Part shown: positions 24,748 to 31,516 of the stretch, in pieces
Position numbering within the stretch: position 1 is the first letter of the stretch
Layout of the letters: every line of letters begins with the position of its first letter
Origin: Paraburkholderia sp. FT54
GTDB lineage: Bacteria > Pseudomonadota > Gammaproteobacteria > Burkholderiales > Burkholderiaceae
NCBI RefSeq assembly: GCF_031585635.1
Contig: NZ_CP134198.1
Coordinates: forward strand, 372,001-436,000
Length of the DNA stretch: 64,000 nucleotides
Direction of reading: 5' to 3'
Notes under the pieces: model-generated
What the model saw: the letters and a program-made list of their open reading frames with translations, nothing else
Told to the model about the DNA's origin: nothing
Database searches by the model: none
Program-made: the position numbers and the translations under genes

Positions 24748-25104
24748 GGCTTCGCCGCGGAGGAAACACGCAGCCTCCGGCTGCTTGACGACCCCGGCTG
24801 CGGTTCGCTTGCGCTGTACCGGATCGTCGCGGCGCTACTGCGCCGCGACGGCGCTCTCCCCACGCCTACTGGCGCGGGTCCCCGTGCGCCTCGATCCGGG
24901 CGCGCCGGCGCGCGCGTGACGCCTGCGGTTATCCGGGCTCAAGGTTTGGCAGGAAGGGGGTGCCCTTTCCGGACGGCTGGGACGCCCGTGCCGCTGAGGC
25001 TATTTCGAGCAGGCATGAGCCGGAAGGAACCACCGCAGCCCAGGGCCTTAGCGTCAACTCCTGTACTGGTCAACAGCCCCGGCATGAACCGGGGCCGACA
25101 TACA
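24748..25104. other. GC-rich gap with a hairpin after ssb; no gene seen
   Basis: Just past the ssb stop the perfect inverted repeat GCCCCGG-CATGAA-CCGGGGC (25076-25095) could stop or stabilise the ssb transcript; no T-run follows. The plus-strand frame covering this region is antisense to ssb and is judged a shadow. Confidence 0.45.
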
Positions 25105-25467
25105 TCATTCCTGACGCCGCGCGAGTTGCGCCCGCTTGAGTTCGCCCGGCGCGCCGAAGTCGAAGTTATCGACCGTGAAGTTGTATCCGTAACGCTCGAT
25201 GCCTTCACCGTCCGTGAAATCGTTGTTCGACAGCTTCGCCTCAACGATCAGTTGATCGCCCTTCAGAACGTTTCTGGCGATGGCCTCACCACGCGAACCA
25301 AAGGCGGTGAACAGGATTCTCACCAGACGCTCTTTCGCTTCACCGCTGCCTTCGGCGCGACCGGCGTACTCGTTGGAAATCAGGGTGAATTTCGTCACCT
25401 TCGAATCACCGTGATTCGCAAGCACTGGGGCGGCGGCAACACGGCCGGTAAAGAAAAGCTTGTTCAT
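25105..25467 (-). CDS. ssb: Single-stranded DNA-binding protein, plasmid type
   Basis: A 120-aa SSB consisting of one OB fold: NKLFFTGRVAAAPVLANHGD, VTKFTLISNEYAG, ERLVRILFTAFGSRGEAIAR, LKGDQLIVEAKLSNNDF and YGYNFTVDNFDFGAPGE. It is shorter than chromosomal SSB (about 178 aa) and lacks the acidic DDDIPF tail that recruits partner proteins, so it probably coats DNA without docking the host replisome. In plasmid leading regions SSB protects and helps convert the incoming single strand. It lies with antirestriction and ParB-like genes on the side of oriT opposite the relaxase. Confidence 0.88.
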   Translation of the reverse strand: MNKLFFTGRVAAAPVLANHGDSKVTKFTLISNEYAGRAEGSGEAKERLVRILFTAFGSRGEAIARNVLKGDQLIVEAKLSNNDFTDGEGIERYGYNFTVDNFDFGAPGELKRAQLARRQE

Positions 25468-25514
25468 GATTTGTACTCCTGATAGTTTTAATCAAACAGA
25501 GGGGAAACGTTCGT

Positions 25515-25814
25515 TCAAAATCCCGACTCGGGTAGGGCAGGCTGCGGGGCACGGGGTGGCACGCGATGAAACGCGGAGAGAGCGTTGCGGGCTATCGCGC
25601 GCAACTCTTCCCGGGGCATGTCGATTGGGTGCCCGTCGCGGTCCAGCATGTTGGCAATCCGGTCGAGTGCTTCGGCGGAGCGCGCTGCGGCATCGGCGGA
25701 CAAGGCCATGCGGAACAGTTCCGCACGGACCAGAGAACGATCGCCGTATTGATAGACGGCCAGCAGCGGAAGGAGGGCGGTCAGCCACGTTGGGCGGATG
25801 TGAGCGGTATCCAT
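25515..25814 (-). CDS. Hypothetical small helical protein
   Basis: 99 aa from the ATG at 25814, or up to 115 aa from 25862; the longer form would begin inside a hairpin. The body is helical (WLTALLPLLAVYQYGDRSLV; AELFRMALSADAAARSAEAL; DRIANMLDRDGHPI). No signal peptide or known domain. It lies between the DUF932 and ssb genes on the same strand with short gaps, so it belongs to the leading-region operon. Confidence 0.6.
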   Translation of the reverse strand: MDTAHIRPTWLTALLPLLAVYQYGDRSLVRAELFRMALSADAAARSAEALDRIANMLDRDGHPIDMPREELRAIARNALSAFHRVPPRAPQPALPESGF

Positions 25815-25838
25815 GTCGGTTTCCATAGTTGAGGTCAT

Positions 25839-25858
25839 GCCCGGCCCGAAGGCCGGGC
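25839..25858 (-). terminator. Hairpin with UUCG loop after the DUF932 gene
   Basis: GCCCGGCC-TTCG-GGCCGGGC on the minus strand, beginning 7 bases after the DUF932 stop. The 8-bp GC stem with a UUCG tetraloop is very stable; there is no T-run, so it is more likely a transcript-stabilising or attenuating element than a full terminator. Confidence 0.5.
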
Positions 25859-25865
25859 GCACCTG

Positions 25866-26699
25866 TCAGCCACGCAGGCGGCACAGTTCGTCGGCAAGCA
25901 CCCAGAGGGCGCGGTTGAGCCTGATGTTCTGGTCAATGCCGGTCACGGCGCGGGTCGTGGTTGCCCGCCCATTCGCATTACGACCGCGCAGGCCGCCGTT
26001 GATCATGTTTTCCTGCACGCGATTGAATGTCGTCCACAGGTCCGCTCCGCGATCCTCCATGCGGTGCGGTGTTAAAAGTTGCTGGTCAGTGATGGGCGCG
26101 GGCTTCTCGTCGTCGTACCGCAGCGCAAGCGCGGCCCGCGCGAAAGCGGTCTGTTCGCCGTTGGTCAATGCCAGACCGGTCATCCCCTCGCGCTGATGGG
26201 TCGCTGCCTCAAAGCTGTCGAGCACCTTGAACGCTCCCTCGATTACCTGGCCGACCACGTCGCCCTTATGAGGCACGCGGATATCACCAATGGTGTCTCC
26301 GCAGACCATACCGTTCTGGCACACAAACCGGAACATCCCGGCGAGCATCTGGTAGCTGCTGCTGCCATCATGGCTGTTCAGAAGGATGATTTCGTTGGCT
26401 TCGCGGCCCGTGATCTGGTCGGCGTGGCGCAGGCGGACCATATGTTTCGTGTGTGCGCGCTTGTCGTCGGCGCGTACCCGGGTCTGACAGGCCATGAAGG
26501 GCTGAAAACCTTCCTTGCGCAGGCCGTCCAGCACGTCGCTGGTTGGAATGTAGGTGTACCGTTCCGAGCGACTTTCGTGCGCGGACAGCGCGAAGATCGA
26601 CGGGGCAACCTCTGCAATCTCGTCATTCGTCAACGGGCGATCCGAACGTGTGCCAACTGCGTTGCGTCCGAAGCGGCTTGTCAGGTAAGTGGTATCCAT
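25866..26699 (-). CDS. DUF932 protein (phage/plasmid-like, LGT_TIGR03299 type)
   Basis: 277 aa from the ATG at 26699 (GGGGAACAGC upstream). The family pattern is clear: RYTYIPTSDVLDGLRKEGFQ, HMVRLRHAD, EIILLNSHDGSSSYQMLAGM and FRFVCQNGMVCG. DUF932 proteins are widespread in plasmid leading regions and phages; their function is unknown. A hairpin separates it from the ArdB-like gene upstream and another from the gene downstream. Confidence 0.9.
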   Translation of the reverse strand: MDTTYLTSRFGRNAVGTRSDRPLTNDEIAEVAPSIFALSAHESRSERYTYIPTSDVLDGLRKEGFQPFMACQTRVRADDKRAHTKHMVRLRHADQITGREANEIILLNSHDGSSSYQMLAGMFRFVCQNGMVCGDTIGDIRVPHKGDVVGQVIEGAFKVLDSFEAATHQREGMTGLALTNGEQTAFARAALALRYDDEKPAPITDQQLLTPHRMEDRGADLWTTFNRVQENMINGGLRGRNANGRATTTRAVTGIDQNIRLNRALWVLADELCRLRG

Positions 26700-26722
26700 G
26701 CTGTTCCCCAATATCAGGATCA

Positions 26723-26744
26723 GCCCCAGCCCACAGGCTAGGGC
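26723..26744 (-). terminator. Hairpin between the antirestriction and DUF932 genes
   Basis: An inverted repeat GCCC-AGCC / GGCT-GGGC with one mismatch on each side, lying between the antirestriction stop and the DUF932 start. No T-run. It belongs to a series of intercistronic hairpins in this operon. Confidence 0.4.
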
Positions 26745-26761
26745 CGTGAGTGGTCACCGCG

Positions 26762-27175
26762 TCAGTCGATGGCGCGCAGAATGTTGGCGGCCTCTACGTG
26801 CTGCGCCGCGTAGGCTCGCAGCGCGTGGTAGTGGTCAACGATCCTGTCATCGCCGCACTTTTCCGCCAGATGGCACAGGGCAAACAGCGTGACGACGATG
26901 CCGAACGCTTCAGCGCCCATCGTGTCGCTGTAGCCGTTCATGTGCCACCGCACATGCACCCGTCCGCAGTTCGCTGGAGCCATATAGAAGCCGCCGTTCG
27001 ACAACTGGAAGAAGTCCCACGATCCGCCCTTGTAGGCACTCGAAAGGCGGGCAGCCCAGTCGTACACCAATGCCTCGCCCCGAAGGTATTGCGCGCCCAG
27101 GTAGTGAGGAAGGAAATTCAGACGCAACTCATCGACAACGACTGCCGACGAGATTCTGGTTTCATTGTCAATCAC
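26762..27175 (-). CDS. Antirestriction protein, ArdB/KlcA family
   Basis: A 137-aa protein matching ArdB/KlcA: VVDELRLNFLPHYLGAQYLR, ALVYDWAARLSSAYKGGSWD, FFQLSNGGFYMAP and FGIVVTLFALCHLAEKC. These proteins relieve type I restriction after conjugative entry. The start is GTG at 27175, with GGAG six bases upstream. It is first in the minus-strand leading-region operon and diverges from the ParB-like gene through a symmetrical control region. Confidence 0.93.
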   Translation of the reverse strand: MIDNETRISSAVVVDELRLNFLPHYLGAQYLRGEALVYDWAARLSSAYKGGSWDFFQLSNGGFYMAPANCGRVHVRWHMNGYSDTMGAEAFGIVVTLFALCHLAEKCGDDRIVDHYHALRAYAAQHVEAANILRAID

Positions 27176-27184
27176 GGTTATCTC

Positions 27185-27386
27185 CGGAAACGGGCCGCAG
27201 CGGAATGCCGGGCCACGCTTTTATATTAGGTCATATTGACCTTTATATCAAGATTTCAGCAATCCTGATTTTCAATTAAAAACATATGTCTATTTAAAAT
27301 ATAAATCGTATAATTCCATCATATAAGGTCAATTAGACCTATCATGTTCATGTGGCCCGGCACTTCGCTGCGGCCCATTTACGGAG
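27185..27386. promoter_or_regulatory. Symmetric divergent control region (inverted duplication of operator and leader)
   Basis: Two operators AGGTC-N5-GACCT (27228-27242 and 27326-27340) are mirrored by 25-base leader arms at 27192-27216 and 27352-27376, inverted copies with 23 of 25 identical (GGGCCGCAGCG, then TGCCGGGCCAC). Each arm is exactly 11 bases from its operator. A TATAAT box (27309-27314) faces the ParB-like gene; the centre is very AT-rich. Both divergent mRNAs would thus begin with nearly the same sequence. Confidence 0.75.
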
Positions 27387-27395
27387 GCATCCATA

Positions 27396-29453
27396 ATGGA
27401 AGTCGTTGAAATCCGTGTCACTGAATCCGTTCTCGAAGCCAGCTTCGGCAACGGAGCGCAGATCGAATACGTCCCTTACGGACGGCTGTGCCGCTCACCG
27501 CTGAACGTCCGCAAAAAGGCACCCACCGGCATCGAGGCGCTGGCCGGGACGATTGTGGGAAATGGACTGGTTCAGAATCTCGTCGTGCACCCTGTCAAAG
27601 AGTCGCGCGCGAAGCAGCCGAAGCTGGGGGTCTGCGCCGGTCAGCGGCGTCTCGCCGCGCTCGATCTGCTGCTCTCGCAGGGCAAAATCACCAAGGACTT
27701 CAAGGTGCCGGTGCTGATCGTCAGCGAGGGCGAAGCCGTCGCCGCGTCGCTGATTGAAAACCGCGAACGCGAGACCATGCATATCGCGGACGAATGTGGC
27801 GCGTTCCGGCTGCTGACCGAGGAAGGCAAGAGCATTGCGCACGTTTCGGCACTGTTCAAGGTGTCGGAAATGGTCGTGCGCCGTGCGCTCAAGATCGCAA
27901 ACCTGTCGCCGGTGCTGCTGGATCTTCTGCGCGATGACAAGCTGGACTACGAGCAGGCAAAAGTGCTTGCGCTGGCCGACGATCACCCGACGCAGGAGCG
28001 CGTGTGGAATGACGCCCAGACGTCCTGGCTGCGTCGTCCCGCGGAACTGCGCGTAGCGCTGACGAAAGCGGAGCTCGACGGCAGCGAGAATCCGCTCGCG
28101 AAGTTTGTCGGGCTGGACGCTTACCAGGCGGCAGGCGGCTACGTCCGTCGCGATCTGTTTTCCGACGACCAGAACGCCGGATACATCGCGGACGCGGACC
28201 TGCTGCATCGCCTGGCAACTGACCGCCTGATCGAGCTATCCCAGGCCGTGGCCACTGAGGGCTGGTGTTTCGTGGAAACGCGGACCCGCTGTGACCAGGC
28301 CGAACTGTTCCAGTACGACCGGATCGCATCGACCACGCGCAAGCCGACCAAAGCGGAAAAGGCCGAGCTTGCGAAGCTTGTTGCCACGCGCGACGAGGCC
28401 AAGGCCGCGCTTGATGCGTATTACGCCGATCAGGACGGCGAGGAAGACGAGGCGCTTTGGGAAAAGCTGGACAACGCGCTCGACGATGCTTCGGCTGCTG
28501 TTGACGCCTATGCCGAGCGCTTCGAAACGTTCGCCGCCGACGACATGAAGCAGGCCGGTGCGTTCGTCGCCATTGACGAGGACGGGAAGGTGCAGATCAC
28601 GCGCGGCCTGCGGTGCCGGGAAATCAACGACGCAGACGCGGGCAGTATCGCTCACTTCACGCATGTGCAGCGAAATCGCGACCTGCCCGCGAAGGCCCGG
28701 CCCCTGCACGGCGAAAAGCTGTGCAAACGGCTTACCGCGCACCGCACGGCTGCGGTACAGATCGAGCTTGCGCAGCAGCCGACCGTTGCGCTGGCCGTGC
28801 TGATGTACCGGATGATTCCGGCTGTGTTCAATGACGTGTACGGACAGTCATACATCGACCATGCGGTGCGGATCGACGTGCATACATCGCGCGATGCGCT
28901 GGTGTCGAACGCCGACGACATGGCCGACAGCGCTGCATGGAAGGCGTTTGAAGGCGAGCGGGCGAAGTGGAGCCGGATGCTGCCGAAGCGCACCGATGAA
29001 CTGCTCGCGTGGCTGCTGCAACAGGACGTGGACGTGATGTCAAACCTGTTTGCATTCTGCGTGGCCGCGACGGTAGACAGCATGAGTCCCGTTGACCGGG
29101 CGCACCCGGTCAACGAAGTGGCGAACACGCTGGAACTCGACCTCACGCGCTACTGGAAGCCAACGCGTGCAGGGTATTTCGAGCACGTCCCGAAAGATCG
29201 TATCGTGACCGTTGTCGGCGAGACGGTTTCGCCGCAGGCCGCAGGCGAACTGCGCGGGATGAAAAAGGGCGATGCCGCTGCTGGTGCCGAGCTTCGCATG
29301 ACGGACTCGGGCTGGTTGCCGGAAGTACTGCGCAACCGTGAGGTGCCGGAACACGTCACGTACGGCCATTGGGAGGATGACGGGGAAAGCGATGCCGATA
29401 GCACGCAGGATGAGTGCAACGACGGGGATGCGGAGGAAGCCGAAGTCGCCTGA
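27396..29453 (+). CDS. Large ParB/RepB/Spo0J-domain protein
   Basis: A 685-aa protein. The ParB N-terminal domain covers about residues 20-130: VPYGRLCRSPLNVRKKAP, GIEALAGTIVGNGLVQNLVV, then CAGQRRLAALDLLL (the G-x-R-R box) and ENRERETMHIADEC. A KorB-like HTH follows (SIAHVSALFKVSEMVVRRAL). The remaining 450 residues are an acidic, helical extension ending in GDAEEAEVA. Its length is about twice that of partition ParB, and it is not next to a parA gene, so it is more likely a leading-region ParB-like protein that acts on incoming plasmid DNA than the partition protein. GGAGG precedes the ATG. Confidence 0.88.
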   Translation: MEVVEIRVTESVLEASFGNGAQIEYVPYGRLCRSPLNVRKKAPTGIEALAGTIVGNGLVQNLVVHPVKESRAKQPKLGVCAGQRRLAALDLLLSQGKITKDFKVPVLIVSEGEAVAASLIENRERETMHIADECGAFRLLTEEGKSIAHVSALFKVSEMVVRRALKIANLSPVLLDLLRDDKLDYEQAKVLALADDHPTQERVWNDAQTSWLRRPAELRVALTKAELDGSENPLAKFVGLDAYQAAGGYVRRDLFSDDQNAGYIADADLLHRLATDRLIELSQAVATEGWCFVETRTRCDQAELFQYDRIASTTRKPTKAEKAELAKLVATRDEAKAALDAYYADQDGEEDEALWEKLDNALDDASAAVDAYAERFETFAADDMKQAGAFVAIDEDGKVQITRGLRCREINDADAGSIAHFTHVQRNRDLPAKARPLHGEKLCKRLTAHRTAAVQIELAQQPTVALAVLMYRMIPAVFNDVYGQSYIDHAVRIDVHTSRDALVSNADDMADSAAWKAFEGERAKWSRMLPKRTDELLAWLLQQDVDVMSNLFAFCVAATVDSMSPVDRAHPVNEVANTLELDLTRYWKPTRAGYFEHVPKDRIVTVVGETVSPQAAGELRGMKKGDAAAGAELRMTDSGWLPEVLRNREVPEHVTYGHWEDDGESDADSTQDECNDGDAEEAEVA

Positions 29454-29492
29454 GCCGTGATGCACTTCGCGTAAGTGCGGGTTGTCACATGC

Positions 29493-29525
29493 CGCCGTCC
29501 GGGTGAAAGCCCGGGCGGCTTTTTG
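29493..29525 (+). terminator. Rho-independent terminator of the ParB-like gene
   Basis: GCCGTCCGGG-TGAAAG-CCCGGGCGGC followed by TTTTTGC, 40 bases after the stop. Stem plus T-run is complete. Confidence 0.85.
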
Positions 29526-29545
29526 CTTTACGAGTACTGCATAGG

Positions 29546-29575
29546 AAAAAAGAAGCCGGGACGAAGACCGGCTTT
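29546..29575 (-). terminator. Minus-strand terminator facing the oriT-side gene
   Basis: On the minus strand AGCCGG-TCTTCGTC-CCGGCT is followed by TCTTTTTT. It lies 220 bases beyond the stop of the 173-aa gene at 29797 and back to back with the ParB-side terminator. Confidence 0.7.
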
Positions 29576-29796
29576 CCGAGGCTCCTGCCGCGCTCTTTTT
29601 GGGGCGAAGCAGCGGCAGGGCGATTGTGCCAGGGAGCACGCCTGAAGGCGCCGTGTTTTGCGAAACAGAATGTAACTGCGTGTGCAGCCCAGGGTGGTAT
29701 CGCGCGCGCCGCGCGCCCGTATCGAGGGCCACGGGGACCCATGCAGGATGCATGGGGAGCGGCCCGACCCGGCGCAGTGCGGCGGGGCGATGCGGC

Positions 29797-30318
29797 TCAG
29801 GGTTTCGCGTGCCGAGGATATTTTTTCTTGAGCTCGTCAATATCGGCATTGCTCACGCGAGGTTCGCCGTACTGTTCGGCGTAGAGGCGGTTCAACTGCA
29901 TGGTTGAGAGGTGCGGATTCTCAGACTGCAATTGCTCGAAGGTTTTGATGCGAGTCTGGGCCGGTGCTGGTGCATCGGTTGTGCGAGGCGCAGGCTGGTC
30001 GGCTTCGAGAGGGGCTGTTGCCCGGGAGGCTGTCACCGGGGCCGGGGCGCTGGGGTGGGCTGCCGCAGCGCCGGATGTGCGTTCTGAACCGGGCGTAGAG
30101 GCGGTCTTTCGAAGCCTGTACAGGGTTCCGTGAAACGTCCGAAGGGAGATGTCGAGTCCCTGTTCGCGCAAGGTATTGAGGATATCAGCGGCGGGAACGC
30201 GAGCAGCGAGCGCCGCCTCGATGTCCGGAAGGAGGGCCTTGAGATGGGAAGCCTTGCTGCGTTTCGGGCTTGTGCTAGCAAGGCGGCGCAGCGCGGAAGC
30301 AAGTTGTTCGTGATCCAT
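29797..30318 (-). CDS. TraK-like oriT-adjacent protein
   Basis: 173 aa from the ATG at 30318; the frame is open to 30405 but that part reads into the repeat region. Residues 1-75 form a helical domain: DHEQLASALRRLASTSPKRS, LLPDIEAALAARVPAADILN, TLREQGLDISLRTFHGTLYR, a HTH-like arrangement seen in TraK/KorC-like plasmid proteins. A Pro/Ala-rich linker (residues 80-125) leads to a small C-terminal domain (TFEQLQSENPHLSTMQLNRL; SNADIDELKKKYPRH). Its place next to oriT, divergent from the mobilisation genes, suggests an accessory protein that binds and bends oriT; this is inference. Confidence 0.65.
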   Translation of the reverse strand: MDHEQLASALRRLASTSPKRSKASHLKALLPDIEAALAARVPAADILNTLREQGLDISLRTFHGTLYRLRKTASTPGSERTSGAAAAHPSAPAPVTASRATAPLEADQPAPRTTDAPAPAQTRIKTFEQLQSENPHLSTMQLNRLYAEQYGEPRVSNADIDELKKKYPRHAKP

Positions 30319-30640
30319 TGGGAAAAAGGCGAATAAATGTAGTATGGGTGTAGTATGAATGACGACCGCGTGTAGGGGCAAGGTTGTATTGGGGAGTAGT
30401 CCCATGCAATGCGTGATGTACTGGTGTAGCAGGGTCGTAGAATATGCGTAGGAAATAATATGTGGCGAGAGCGGGGCGAGGCACGTCGAATATGTTTACG
30501 TCACGCTACGCGTTCCGTAAAATATTTCGTGCCAAAGGGGCGGGCCCCTTTGAAACCCCGCCGCGGTCTATTGCCGCGTCCGCGTGTCGGCAACTCCGTT
30601 ACTGACACTAAGCACTGCATGGTATGCGTAATGAATACGG
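30319..30640. other. oriT: Candidate origin of transfer (oriT)
   Basis: A gene-free AT-richer stretch between the divergent TraK-like and MobC/relaxase genes. It holds direct repeats TGTAGTATG at 30338-30346 and 30349-30357 (11-base spacing), further GTAG-containing copies to 30451, and a perfect inverted repeat AAAGGGGC-GG-GCCCCTTT at 30534-30551. Direct repeats on the TraK-like side and an inverted repeat on the relaxase side is the usual oriT plan. The nick site was not identified. Confidence 0.6.
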
Positions 30641-30650
30641 AGGTCTGGCA

Positions 30651-30908
30651 ATGATTCCGAGCAGCGAATGGGTGATCCAGCTTGTAGTGGGGCCGCGTGC
30701 CGACGAGCGCGGCAGCGAGCCGCGTTATCTGCCGTGGGCAGGCTATACGTGGCCAATGACAGGTGACCAGGCGATGCGCGCGCTGCGCGAGTGCGAGTTG
30801 CGGTGGCCGGAATACGAGTTTCGCGCGCATCCGATCGAGGACGACGGCAGGCCGTTCGCGATGGTCGGCGCCGAGATCGACCGTAGTCGTTCGATGGGGC
30901 TCTGGTAA
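30651..30908 (+). CDS. Small protein of the mobilisation operon
   Basis: 85 aa from the ATG at 30651 (GGAGGTCTGGCA upstream); the frame is open from 30624. It contains SEWVIQLVVGPRADERGSEP, WPMTGDQAMRALRECELRWP and EYEFRAHPIEDDGRPFAMVG. No family recognised. Its TAA overlaps the start of the MobC-like gene (TAATG), so the two are coupled. Confidence 0.65.
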   Translation: MIPSSEWVIQLVVGPRADERGSEPRYLPWAGYTWPMTGDQAMRALRECELRWPEYEFRAHPIEDDGRPFAMVGAEIDRSRSMGLW

Positions 30909-31273
30909 TGCCACGGCAGAAGAGCAATGACGGGGCAGGGCTGGGCAAGCCGATCGCGTTCCGTCTGTCGGATGCGGATCGCGCAGCGTACCTTGCCAAG
31001 GTGGCGCAAAGCGGGATGACGCAATCAGAGTTTTTCCGGCAGGCGGTGCTGACCAACCGTACGCAGGTGATTGCGCGCCCGGTGGCGAGCGGAGACCGCA
31101 AGCGGTTGCTGTACATCTTCAACAAGACCAGCAACAACCTGAACCAGATTGCCCACCGCGCGAACTCGGAGCACGTTCGCGGGAAGCTTTCGGAGGCGAC
31201 CTACGAGCAACTGCTCACGCAATTGCAGCTCATCGGGCAGTACCTCAAGGCAACCCTGAACAAGGTCGACTGA
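30908..31273 (+). CDS. mobC: MobC-like relaxosome protein
   Basis: 121 aa. The N-terminal ribbon-helix-helix reads GKPIAFRLSDADRAAYLAKV, then SGMTQSEFFRQAVLTNRTQV; the C-terminal part KRLLYIFNKTSNNLNQIAHR (the N-N-L-N-Q-x-A motif) is the MobC hallmark. It binds oriT and helps the relaxase open the strands. Gene order orf-mobC-orf-relaxase beside oriT supports the call. Confidence 0.88.
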   Translation: MPRQKSNDGAGLGKPIAFRLSDADRAAYLAKVAQSGMTQSEFFRQAVLTNRTQVIARPVASGDRKRLLYIFNKTSNNLNQIAHRANSEHVRGKLSEATYEQLLTQLQLIGQYLKATLNKVD

Positions 31274-31278
31274 TATCG

Positions 31279-31512
31279 ATGGGAATGGATCAAAAGCAGG
31301 CCGCCATCATGGCGGTCATCGAGCTGGAGACGAAGCTGCACTTCGATCGCGACCATGACGGTGCGCATACGCTGACGCAGCCGGATTGCTACAGCGCCCG
31401 GGCGTCCGTCGATGCCGCTGGCCATCTGCTGCTGTCGATCGTACACAGCACGCTGCTTTTGCGCATCGAAGGGGCTGAGCGCTGGCTCACCGAGCGCGGA
31501 ACGCTGGAGTAG
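31279..31512 (+). CDS. Hypothetical protein between mobC and the relaxase
   Basis: 77 aa (MGMDQKQAAIMAVIELETKL; HFDRDHDGAHTLTQPDCYSA; LLLSIVHSTLLLRIEGAERW). No known domain. It lies 5 bases after mobC and 4 bases before the preferred relaxase start, so it is an operon member. Confidence 0.6.
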   Translation: MGMDQKQAAIMAVIELETKLHFDRDHDGAHTLTQPDCYSARASVDAAGHLLLSIVHSTLLLRIEGAERWLTERGTLE

Positions 31513-31516
31513 GACG

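Noticed and set aside
24673..25482. 269-aa plus-strand frame across ssb
   Set aside because: Antisense to a clear ssb gene; composition and content typical of a shadow.
27396..29453. Reading the 685-aa ParB-domain protein as the plasmid partition ParB
   Set aside because: It is not next to parA, is twice the usual length, and a standard parAB operon exists at 16-18 kb.
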